Below are positions 1 to 13,600 of a stretch of DNA of 64,000 nucleotides, piece after piece. The notes under the pieces were generated by a model. It made no database searches and was not told the origin of the DNA. It saw only the letters and a program-made list of their open reading frames with translations. The stretch comes from Chrysomallon squamiferum. Lineage: Eukaryota; Mollusca; Gastropoda; Neomphalida; Peltospiridae. The DNA is taken from positions 20,853,913 through 20,917,912 of the forward strand of contig CM022673.1 in the NCBI GenBank assembly GCA_012295275.1, written 5' to 3'. Position 1 is the first letter of the stretch, and every line of letters starts with the position of its first letter. The translations under genes and the position numbers were made by a program.

Positions 1-955
1 GAGGACATAGCGCCATCTACCGTGATTGAAACATTTTCGGCGACAGATAATGATTTGGGAAATGACGGGTTACTTAGTTATGACATAATATCTGTTACAA
101 CTAGTAAGTGTGCGAATTAAAATTGTTATCTTTCCACTTTATTATTATTCTTATTATTCTTATTCTTATTCTTATTCTTATTCTTATTCTTATTCTTATT
201 ATTATTATTATTTCTGTCTTATAAAGTGTGAGGTGCAGTAGGTCACATTAGCATGTATTTTCCCATTCTAGTCAGTGTTCCAAGAGCTTATCAAAGGAAT
301 GATATATGCTTTCCTATTTGACTGAAGCAGCTATGAAAAAGAGTAGAGCACTGCTTGTGGATTTCCTTTCTAATTATCTGTTTTGTATTTAACTCAGTTA
401 TGCAGTGTACACATAGATTAAAAATGTATTCAGTGCCGCTTTCGTTCTTCTTTTATCACATCCTACAAAACAGATATTTAGTATAATGCAATACCAATCT
501 CTTTAAACAGATATATCAATTTAATATTCAGATGATGGTTCTTCTGTAACGAATTACTTCTTGATGGAAAGCGTCAGTGGGGTTCTTCGTACAGCAACAA
601 ACTTGGATCGAGACAAAGCCACCGGAGGATTTCAATATTTTGATATTGTTGTCATGGCGACGGATCACGGAACTCCTCAAAAAACGTTATGGGAACATTG
701 CGATTTAATTTAAACAACGTAAATGATAATCCGTCCACATTTGATCAGACGTTCTACAACGTGACGCTTCCAGAAAACACTGCTCCGACATACGTGATTA
801 TAAAAGAATTTTTCACTGATTATGACGGCGATGCTGTTACTGTCTTTGTGACTGGGGATTGGTCCGATATGTTTTATGTTAATAATGAAAGTGTACTACT
901 CGCAAAACCACTGGATTACGAAGTTACACCATACATGATAGCAATTATTAGGTAC

Positions 956-1016
<61 letters not shown>

Positions 1017-2160
1017 CACATCTCTTTTTTCTCTCTCTCTCTTCCGCCTCTCTGTCAGAGTCTGTTTTCTATTTTTCAATCTAATGATGTCAAAAGTATA
1101 ACACATTTCATCACACACACACACACACACACACACACATTCAAATAAATAAATTAATTAATTAAATAATTAATTAAAGCCCATCACCGTACCAGTCTAA
1201 TAAAAATTGTTTAAATGACAGTTAACTGTGGAATAATTTCGCATGATGAAAACAAAAAAGAAAGAAGAAATGAAAAAAGGTAGAAAATTCTGCAAATGTT
1301 CAGTCATGCCCTCTCTCTAATATTATCTTTTAAATCGGAATTTAGGATAATTTTCAAGAAAGAAACCATATAATGTTCCTTTTCTATTCACTGACTTCTT
1401 TTCGAAACGTACAAATCTCAAAAGCAATTTAATTTTTTCCGTTTCGTGACTCAAACCATAATTAACACTTTTTTAAAGGCTTAACACTTTTGTCTTTCTT
1501 TAACTGTTATTAGGTAACTGAAACACAGTGTTAACAGATTTCCTATTTTTACAGAATAAAGACATCAAAAGATATACATACAAATGAACTTAGTGAAAAA
1601 TATGTATTCATACTGATATATTTTCTGTGTGTGTAGTTTTTTTCTATATAGGTATATGAGTATATATGTATATATATATATATATTTTTTTTTTTCTGCA
1701 TGTGTGTGTGTGTGTTTGGGTCTGGGTGATTATATGTGTGTGTTTATTAACGTATATAATGTTAATAGTATTAATATATTCCATACTAGAACAACTTTAC
1801 GTATTGTTATATGTGTACATGTATGTCTCTGAATCTAGATGGATGGGTGGACAGAGGGTGACTGTGTGTATGGATGGATATAGGTATGTATATGTGCATG
1901 TGCTTTGGTGTGTGCACACATTTATGGCTGTGTCTTTGTGTGTGTGATTGTGCATTTGTTTGCATGTTTATGTGGACGTGACAGAAATTTATATCAGAGT
2001 AAAATTGCAGAACTGTTGAAAAACGTATTCAATCCAATTGACTTTGGTAAGAAACACTCTTATAAAATATAAACCTATTTACCTTTTCCATGATCGTGCC
2101 CTGTTGATTTATAAAATGTTCTGTTCAAATTCGCTGTATATGTCTTTTCTTGTTGTTGTT

Positions 2161-2191
<31 letters not shown>

Positions 2192-3539
2192 TTATTATTA
2201 TTATTATCTCTCCCGACAGTCTAAATGATGGAAATCATACAGTGGACGCGACTTTAGCAGTGAAGATAACCGACATTTGTGATGAGTCACCACATATCAC
2301 TGTCAACAATCCATTAGTTATATATGAAGAATTGCCAGTAGGAACTGCTATTGGTGGCGTGTTTTCAGTCAGGGATGATGACAAGGACGATACTTTAACA
2401 TATTCTATAACTGGTATATAAGGCGTTTTAGATGTTATTTATCTAATAATAATAATAATAATAATATGAGTAGTAGTAGTAATACAGTAGTAGTAATATT
2501 AACAGTAGTAATAAATAACAACATATTTTAAAAAAAAAAATTTAAAAATAATAAGAAACAAACACAATAATAACTAAATAAATAAAATAGCAGTAGAAGT
2601 AGTAGTTGTAATATTAGCAGCAGTAATAAACAACAACAACAACAATAATAATAACAGAGAGATAGATAGATATTATTAACTTATATATTTATTTTCAGAC
2701 ACGGATTCTCAGTATTTTAACATCAACTCTACAACAGGCATTTTGTCAGTTAAACAAAGAATTGATGCTGACGTAAAGAACAAATTTACAAATTTGTCTG
2801 TCAGACTAGTTGTAGAGGACTCAGCTGGACTCTCTGACGACAGCATTCTCATGTTTACAATAATCGACATCAACGACAACTCTCCTGAATTTGAGCGGGA
2901 TGTCTATGTTATCAATGTGACAGAAAATACTTCTGCTGGTAAGATCGATTTTGCCATTTTATAAAGGAATTTGAAATAAATTTTTAAATTTATAAATATA
3001 TATATTAATTTATTGTTATTAGCACCAGTGTTAATTTCCAAAATAGCAAAACCAAAAATATTCAATTTGTTCTTATATGTAAATGATGTTATGTTTATAT
3101 TAATCTGAAGACTTGAAAATTTAGACTTTCATAATTTTCAGATTATCTTTTATTTTATATGACATTTGCTAAAACGAAACCAAATAAAAAACTAAATATA
3201 AAAAGAAACCAAATAAAAAACTAAAAACTAAATATAAAGAACCACGTTCCTTGATCATCTTTTATTTTTAACATACTAATTTACATTTCAGATACTCTGC
3301 TTTTGGATTTCAACTGCTCTGATAAAGATCCTGATAACAATGGTGCAGTCAGGTTATTTATTGACAGCGGAAACCATGGCAATTGGTTTAAAATACAAGG
3401 AATGAGTCTTTACACAAATTCTGTTGCTATTGACTACGAAGAAATATTTCCAGACGACAGAATCTTGTTGACTGTGTTGGCAGAGGATACACCTAAAAGT
3501 GGACCCCCTAAATCTGATGTAGCAGTTGTTATTGTCCAA
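1..3539 (+). CDS. Cadherin cassette 0 (exons A-E; A truncated by window)
   Basis: Exons are A 1-103 (3' part only), B 532-951, C 2220-2413, D 2699-2938 and E 3292-3539. Intron phases are 1, 2, 1, 1 and 0, the pattern kept in every later cassette. B carries the canonical linker VNDNP, C the variant DICDESP, D the canonical DINDNSP, and E a conserved NCSDKD segment. Exon B is interrupted by a one-base loss in the A run at 679-684: upstream the frame reads ...HGTPQKT and downstream [15 protein letters not shown]. The intron after B is 1.27 kb and holds TC and AC microsatellites and a long GT-rich stretch. Exon C follows a CTT/ATT tract that ends at the acceptor. Confidence 0.88.
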
Positions 3540-3614
3540 GTAGGCCTTTTTCTTTTTTTTTTTTTTTTTTTTTTTTTTTTCTTTTTATAATTATAAAAAA
3601 AAAGAAAATGATAA

Positions 3615-3645
<31 letters not shown>

Positions 3646-5130
3646 AAAAACGATAACATTTTATAGGTTCTTCCATCTAATGAATATGCACCAAACTGGG
3701 TGAGTCCCGCACCTGATTCAGCTAACGTTTTCCCTGCTTTGTCCCTCGCGGAGGATGTCGTTGTAGGAAGTCACGTAGAAACATTCACTGCCTCAGACAG
3801 AGACTCTGGAGTCGATGGTGTTGTGCTGTATTCTGTTTTTAGTGTCGTTTCAGGTAAAGCTAATCATTTAAATACTAATACTATTATATATGTTTTATTA
3901 TATAAAAATTCAACATTTCATGATTTAATTTGTAGGTTGAATTTCTTTCGAAAGGAAATGTTTTTGTTGTTGTTTTAAGAGTAATAGCAGTAACTGTTCT
4001 GATGTGACTGATTAGTAATAATGGTTTAGAGAAGATGGTAGTAATAGTTGTTGTTGTAGTTGTAATTGTACAGTGGAATCAGTAAGGAGGAGATGACAGC
4101 AATATTACTTGTAATGGAGGATACTAATACTAATTACTACTATTACTAGAACAACCATTACTACTATTACTACTACTACTAAAACTACTACTACTACTAA
4201 TTATAATTAATACCACTAATAATCTGAATGAAAAGAAAAACCAAAACAATGACATTCAAATGAATATTGCATATATTCAAAATTGGAATATACAAGACAA
4301 ATCATTTGCAGCATGTAGATCTATGTCTTTATTTCTGGAAATGTCATTACTTTTACAGTACAGGTAACACCATTACTACTACATACTACTACTACTGTCA
4401 GTACTACATACTACTATTACTATTGCTCTTACTAATATTATTACTACTACTACTACTACTACTACTACTATTCATTATAATAATAATAATAATAATAATA
4501 AATCAAATGAATATTGCAGAAAAAGGAATATCACATCCTGGCTATTTTGTCATACATGCTCAGATCGGTCAGTTGATGACAAATGCTAGTTTAGATGCTG
4601 ATGATGCTACTGGTGGAGTCACTTACTATGACATCACCATTGTTGCTACAGACACCAGTGCTGTGCCAAAGAGTGTTACTGGGACTGTAAGGATTACTAT
4701 AAACAACACCAATGACAATGCTCCATTCTTCTTCAACTACAGCAACATCATATCAGTAGCAGAAAATACCACTAATTTCAAGATAGGAATTGATGCAGGA
4801 GATATTGATGGTGATGATGTAAATTTTATAATTGTCGAAGGGGACAAAAATCTGTTTAATGTAGTAGGAAAATCACTTTTTATATCTGGAAACTTGGATT
4901 TTGAGGAAGATTCATATCACATACTTATTTTACAGTGAGTATGATGATTGCATTTATTCAGTGTGTTTGTTTTGTACAGTAAATACGGTATTCATCTTAA
5001 AGTTTCTTCCATATAATACAAAGAAGAAATTTAGTGTTGAACTGTAATATTATGACATATTTGTGTTCTTTTGCTTTGTTTTGTTTTGTTTTATATTTAT
5101 CGCTACTATCATTTTTCCACTACTATCATT

Positions 5131-5161
<31 letters not shown>

Positions 5162-5219
5162 TATGAAACAGATTTCTTTTTCTTCTTCTTCATAGTGAAA
5201 TTCATATCTCCATAATTGT

Positions 5220-5300
<81 letters not shown>

Positions 5301-5725
5301 GATTTTGGTTAAACAGATATAATATATATATGGTGAGTCATAACATGTCACCACTAAACATTTTGTTTTTCTTGTGCAATGTATTTCAGGGCCACTGATG
5401 GACTCTTTAAAATAAACGTGACATTAATCATCAATGTCACAGATATAGAGGATGAGAAACCAGTAATCACTGTAAACAAAGATATATCTATACTGGAGGA
5501 GCAACCAACAGGATCTCCTCTGTGTAATGTATTTGATGTTCAGGACAAAGACAGGAACAGTTCTCTCACCTACACTCTTACAGGTGATAATTTAATTTAT
5601 ATTCTGTCTGAAAATAATGTTATCTGTCTGAATATTTATCTATGTTTTAATTTCTTTCTGTAATTTTTTTTCCTGCATCATACACCTATGGCTCCCGGTC
5701 TGTCTTTTTTCCATCCATCCCTCCT

Positions 5726-5808
<83 letters not shown>

Positions 5809-8571
5809 TCTTTAGCCAATTTTTTCTCTGACTTTGTCTCTTTCTTTATCTCTTGCTCACATCCCTCTCTCTCTTTCTTTTTTCTGAATATTTCTCAATC
5901 ATTTTCTCCTTCATTTTCTTTCTCCCTCTCTTTCTATCTCTTTTTATTTATATCTATCTCTGTAACTTTCCTTTCTATGATTTATTAATAACCTTGGATA
6001 AAATGACCACTTTGAAGTGTAAAACTATACACATTAACAACTACAGAGTTTTCACTTTCTTTAAGGAACTGATGCCACACATATTGAGATCAACAAACAG
6101 ACAGGAATTCTTTCTATTAGTGCTCGCATAGACCGAGATGGTGTGAATGGTGTTGCCTTCCTTGACCAGCTGTTACTGACAGTGACCGACAGTGCAGGAC
6201 TTTCTAACAGTGTAGAACTCAACATTTCAGTCAGTGACATCAATGACAACACCCCAACATTTAGCAGCATAACATATATGACCAATGTTACAGAAGGTGC
6301 AGCCTCATCAGGTATATTTTATTATTCTGAATTTTATGATTAAAACAAATCAATAATGATATTAATTACTATAACTACTGCAACTGCTAATAACTCTACC
6401 TATAACAACAACAACAACAACAACAGTTTTGTGTTAATAAATAAATAAATAAACAAATAAAGTTATTTCAGACCAATGATTTTGAAATAAGGATACATAT
6501 TATTTGAAAACAGTAATAATAACAATGGAAGCAATTCTTATTTGAAATTTCATATCAGCTTATCCATGTGTCTTCCATCTGACTAATCTATCTGCTTTTT
6601 AACTGTGTTTTTTGCCTATATAATCTGTCTATTAATCTGTCTATTAATCTGTTTGGTTCACACAGCAACAAAGTGTCTTACATGTATAAATTATTTGTTA
6701 TTGTTGTTTTTAAAGTGATCCTTCAGATGACCTGTGTGGATGCTGACTCAGGACTGAATGGCAAAATGGGACTGTCAGTGTCTGATGGAGATGATACAGA
6801 TTCTAAATTTTCCATTAGTGGATTTGATCTCACAGCCTTTTCAGAGAAAATAGACTATGATGTGCTGCAAGACAAGGACTATAAATACACTCTGACTGTA
6901 ATAGCTGTTGACAAACCAGTCACAGGAACAGCTAAAACTGGATTAACCTTTGTCACAGTGCAGGTGAATGAATGAATAATGATTTACAGACTAACAGGAT
7001 CAATGAATATTTCTATAATGACACCTTATTGTTAGTGTTGTTAGATATGTTAATATGACATTGTGTGAGAGTTGAAGCTTGTTGATTTCTCTCTGTAGAT
7101 TACTCAAGAATTATTGATATATTGAAATATTTCTTTCCAATATCATATAGACATGAAAAGACATAAACGTGTTCCAAGCATTAGGATACAACAGAAATAA
7201 GTCTCAGTGCCATTCTTTTCTTGCTGATGAATCAGTAATTCTAAAATACATTTTGCTTGATTAGCAATACATTTTATTTATAAAGCTTGATTCACAAATA
7301 AACTGTCAGCTGTGTACTTCAGAAATGTCTTATTTAAAAAGGTTTTTCTTTTCTAGGTTTTACCAGTGAATGAGTTTACTCCTAAATGGTTAAGCCCGAC
7401 AACAGACAGCAATGATGAGTTTCCTGCATTAACAATCACTGAAGCTACTTTGCCAGGCAGCAACATAACACAGTTCACAGCAAAAGACAATGATCTGGGA
7501 CAGGATGGAGAGATTAGTTATGGAATCATCTCACAAGTTTCAGGTGCTGATATTCTGTATTTCAGTCTGGAATATTAACATGATATAACAGTTACAGGAA
7601 GATTAGGTTGAAAAATCCCATAAACAATACAAATTATTCAGAAGAGAATGTGGGTTATTCTCCATACAGATCTCACAGAAAATCAATCTAATATAATATT
7701 ATACTTTCATGTTTGAATCTTTTTGGGAGATGGTTAATGAAGTATTGCTTCTTTGTACGCACATTTCCAGTATTTTAACCTTTAATTCTTTTTCTTTTCT
7801 TCACTTTTATTTGGTTTTTTTCTTTTTTTTTCTTTTATTGAAAATGTTTCATTCTCTGTAATAAAGATTATTTCAATTTTATTTTAGCAACAACAAAATT
7901 ATTAAATATAAAATATTATTGTTTAACAGACACAGAATTTTGAATTCCTTTTAAGTTCCATTTAATTTTAATAAACAGAGATTTTATATTACTTTCATAT
8001 AACCTGTTGTCCCATAAAGTTAGCATTGCTGATCAAAAATCACTTATTAATTTTAATAAATAAAATAGTATTGAAAATTTTCCTTTGTTCTTCTATAGAA
8101 AAGGGCACATCAGAGACAATGTTTACTATTGATCAGCTCTCTGGTATTCTTCGAGTCTCCAGGCAACTTGATGCAGACTCTGTGACAGGGGGAGTTGACT
8201 ATTACATTCTCACAATCAAAGCTGAGGATGGTGGCAGCATTCAGTTCAGTACTACAGGAACAATGACAATACATCTTGAAAACATCAATGACAATGCTCC
8301 AGTTCTTACAAATTATCAGGACACCTTTGAAGTAGCAGAGAACACATCTGTTGGTACAGTTATTGTAACCATGACAACATCAGACTATGATGGAGACAAC
8401 ATTTCTTTGTCTGTGGTTGGTGGTGATCTGGAGTATTTCACTGGAGATGGAAATCAAATCAAGACTCTGAAGACTTTGGATTATGAGAGTCAGCAGTGCT
8501 ATACAGTTGTGATCAGGTTCATTTCAATATTTAAATTAACATGAATGTCTTCCATCAGTTTGTTTCAACTC

Positions 8572-8609
<38 letters not shown>

Positions 8610-8654
8610 ACACACACACACACACACAAACACACATAATAATAATAATAATCA

Positions 8655-8693
<39 letters not shown>

Positions 8694-10660
8694 CATAATA
8701 ATAATTGTATTCAGACTGTTATGAAATTTAATACACTAATAAGATGATAATTATTTTGTTACATCTTCCAGCATGTCAGATGGGAAATACTCAAAGAATT
8801 TAACTCTAACAATATCAGTGACAGATGTGATTGATGAATCTCCAGTTTTACATGTCTACAGTCCACTGACTGTACTAGAGGAACTTCCAGTTGGAACTGT
8901 CATAGGAACAGCCTTTTACACCACTGACTCTGACAGAAATGATGAACTGACATACTTACTGACTGGTAATCATCCTGATAATAATAACTACCATTGTTTT
9001 CATAATTACTATTACGGTTAAGAATCATGTATAAATTTACATTACTATTAATGAAATGGAATCTTATCTTATAATACTTATAATATTTCAATATTTACTG
9101 GAGACACAACAAGAGTGTCTCTAAGCCATTTTTGAAAAGGTCCATGATGTAGTTTTATTTGTAACATTTTTGATCAAGATATATTATTAATATGTCTTAA
9201 AACTAAATAATACAGCCAGTGCTGCATACTAACCTTGATGCACATTATTGCCACGTTTCAAAGTGATTTAATGTGTTATGTATTTGTCATTATCATTTAA
9301 TTCTCATTTCTTAGATTTTAAATTCAAAATGTCACACATTTTCATTCGTTAAAATATTAGGTAACTATTTTGAAAAATACAGGCAGAGACATAGGGATCT
9401 TTGATATAAACAAAACAAATGGTTTACTGTCGGTAAAAGACAGAATTGACCTTGAAGGAAACAGTGCTGTGTCATCACTGGAGATCACTGTCACTGTCAG
9501 AGATCAAGGAGGACTGACTGACAGTGCAGATCTCATCTTCACAGTTCTGGATGTGAATGACAACTCACCAACATTTTCACAGTCAGTGTACACAGTGAAT
9601 GTCACAGAAGAGACACTAGTATCAGGTATGTTTAGTATATTAGGAGCTGCTGGTAGGCCAGTGGTTAGAGTGCTTTGTCAGGGTTAGATGTTGCTGGATT
9701 GAGTCAACTTGATGAGTTCATTTTCTTGTCTGTGTGAAGGTTCATATTGTTGGTTTTAATTAATCATGGCTTGGCAGCAGATAGTTCTTTTATTTATTAT
9801 CATCTCTGTATAAGATTATATATAATATGGTTGTTAAACATTTAAATTTGCTTCCTTAAAAAAGTATTTGACTATTTATACATTATCTATTGTCTGAATG
9901 TTTTTCTACATCAAATGATATTCATTATTTGATTTTAATCTGTGAGGGTTATATTAAATTATTTCATTAGCTTCAAACAGTTTTTGATTATAATTAGTAC
10001 AGTCAAAATGCAGAATAGATAATTTATCAAATTGTACTATATCTATTTTGCATTCTAACAAAAGGTTATAAATGTCATTCATTCATATTTCTTTTTCAGA
10101 ATAACTAATTTTGAGTTTGACTGTTCAGAAAATTGACCACCAAAATGTTATAATTCATGAAAGTTTTGAAATTAATAATAGATAATAAATCTATTTATCT
10201 TTCAGAAGAACTGTTAGAGTTGAACTGTTCTGATTCAGACTCTGGAAACAATGGTCAGTTTACTGTGTCAGTGTCAAGTGGAGACTCAAATCAAATATTC
10301 ACCATCACTGGAACTAAACTGTTTGTTGATGGTTCTAAACTAGACTTTGAGTCTTTGACTGATCAGGATTACAGAATCACTCTTACAGTGGAGGCTGTTG
10401 ATTCTCCTGATTCAGGTCAAGCAAAGACTGGAGTCACTGTTGTTTTGGTTCAGGTATGTCTTAGCAAATAATTGCCACTGATGAAACAAAGATGAATTTA
10501 TTATAAATGAAGTTCCTTTTACATTTATAGATTGTGAAAAATATGTTACAATATCCATGCAAGAAGAGTTTGAATCTGACTCACAACATGTTAAAAATGC
10601 ATCAGCTACATCTGCAAAACTATGCAGTGTTAAAACAATTCTTTATAAAATTGATGTATA

Positions 10661-10694
<34 letters not shown>

Positions 10695-13600
10695 ACGGAA
10701 AAAAAATCTATACATCATCCACAAATAAACAACATAAACTAGGAATTAACATCAAATTTAAATGAAATGAAATGGATAAAAGTATTAATAAATGTGCACT
10801 GTACTTAAATAAATAAATAAACAGTGCAAAGCTTGATTGATATATTTTCTAGAATATAGATTCAAATCATTTTAATCGCTAGGTCCTACCACTGAATGAG
10901 TTTTTCCCTGAATGGACACACCCTGCCTTTGATCCATCCAGCAACTCTTTTAGAGTTGTTACCATCAGAGAAGATATTTCAGCTGGAGAGAACATCACTA
11001 AGTTTGAGGCAGAAGACAAAGATGTTGGGTCAGATGGAGACATAATCTACAAAATATTGTCAGTCACAGATAGTAAGATATTATTTATTATTGCTAGTAT
11101 AATCACATTATAATACATCACAGTATATCATATCATGTCACATCACACCATATATAACATACATTACATTTGCCAATAATTTTGTTTGACCTATATTTTA
11201 TTGCTTATTTTTGCTGATAAATCACATAAATAGTTAATACATTACCTGCTCAGATTATATTAGACTAGTTATCTTTTTATTTTTACCATAAGATAGTTTT
11301 ATACTGTTATGCTCCTACTATTACAAATAGTTACTACATACATTCCACTATTATCATTATTATTACTATGAACAGCAGTAACAACAACAACTATAATGAT
11401 GATGTTGATGACATTGCTTAAAATTTGTTAAGAAGAAGCAGTAAAAGAATATACAATCTTAGAGAAATGTTTAAAATTAAAAACATAAATAAATAAAACA
11501 GGATAAAAAAAAGAAAAAACGTCAACAAAGAAATTATTATCAATGACACTGACATCAATTACTTTTTTAGATACTGGCAGATCCTCTCCAGACATTTTCA
11601 TGGATTGATTCCTCTTCAGGAATATTCTATGTAGTTTCCAGTCTGGACAGAGACTCTCTGACTGGGGGAATTCCATACTACAACATCACAGTCATTGCCA
11701 TGGATTCTGGAAGTCCTGTGAAGAATATTACTGGAACATTCCAGATTGTTCTACAGAACATCAATGATAATGCTCCATTACTTGAAGATTTTGAACCAGG
11801 GATAGCTGTGTCAGAAGACATTCCAGTGGGGAGTGTGATCCAAACACTGAATGTCGTTGATGCAGATGGAGATAATGTAACAGTTATTGTAGTTGCTGGG
11901 GAAACAGAATATATCTTGATTGAAGGAAACAGCATGAAGTTGAACAAAGCTTTGGATTATGAAAAACAACAATGTCACACTTTGATAATCAGGTGCAGTG
12001 TGTTATTAATGCTAATTTATATTGCTCCTTTAATAGTGTAAAGATAATATCATTTAACTAAAAAAAAAATATACATTTCAAAAATTAAAAGAAACAATTA
12101 TTTGAAAATATAATATTAATAAACAAAAACAAAAATTTCAAAAAAATATAAAATACATACATAATGCACCATTAAAATGTTTTGCAAAAAAAAAAAAAAT
12201 ATAATGGAGCAATTAATAAACATTTTGGTACCAATCAAATAAATAAATGAAGTAAAAGTGAACTTAGTTTTTATAAAAACAAGATCACATCTTAAGTAAA
12301 AGTAGAAAGTTTAATAATCATAAAAAACTAAATATAAAATCTTTATTGAAGTATTTGAGGATTTTGATAAGTAGACAAGTGCTATAGAATTACTGTTATG
12401 TTTCTTAATGAATGTGAACCTTTTCAGATGTACAAACAGTGAAATACATGTTATCTGTTTATTTTATACAAATGACAGATTTGTATATCCTCATCTTATT
12501 ATTTCAGTCTGACTGATGGAACACACAACACAAATGTGACTTTCACCATCACAGTAAAAGATGTAAATGAGGATCCTTCCATCCATGTCATTCCCTCACT
12601 GACCCTGTTTGAGGAACTGCCAACAAAATCAGTTATAGGTGGAGCTTTTTATGTTACAGATAATGATGTAGATGACACACATATTTTCAGTGGGTCAGGT
12701 AACAGTTTTCTTCATTTTAAAAAGGAAAAAAAAAAAAAACAGTTATTAGTTTTTATTTTACACTGAAATGAAAACTTAAAATTGAATTATTCTATTTTAA
12801 AGGTCGTGATATGTCATACTTTGACCTCAACTCAACCAATGGTTTACTGTCAGTAAAAGACAGAATTGACCTTGAAGGAAACAGTGCTGTGTCATCACTG
12901 GAGATCACTGTCACTGTCAGAGATCAAGGAGGACTGACTGACAGTGCAGATCTCATCTTCACAGTTCTGGATGTGAATGACAACTCACCAACATTTTCAC
13001 AGTCAGTGTACACAGTGAATGTCACAGAAGCAACTTCAGTCTCAGGTAAATAAACAAAGTGATAAACATAATTTTAACATATTTTTATTTATAAGTAGTC
13101 TGTTTTGTTTATACTAATTTATTTGACCTAATGCACCTTGAAATGGAAAATTAGTAATATTTCTAATATTTTGTTATAGAAGGTGCTGCTAATTAGGCAA
13201 ACAAGAAACTGTTTTACTGAGAGAAAGTAATTATGAAAACTGAAATATTATAATTCATGGTACTTTTGAAATTGATAATAGATAATAAATCTATTTAACT
13301 TTCAGAAGAACTGTTAGAGTTGAACTGTTCTGATTCAGACTCTGGAAACAATGGTCAGTTTACTGTGTCAGTGTCAAGTGGAGACTCAGATCAAATATTC
13401 ACCATCACTGGAACTAAACTGTTTGTTGATGGTTCTAAACTAGACTTTGAGTCTTTGACTGATCAGGATTACAGAATCACTCTTACAGTGGAGGCTGTTG
13501 ATTCTCCTGATTCAGGTCAAGCAAAGACTGGAGTTGCTGTTGTTTTGGTTCAGGTAATAACTGGAATGTGTCATTAATATACTGGTTTCAGAACATAACA

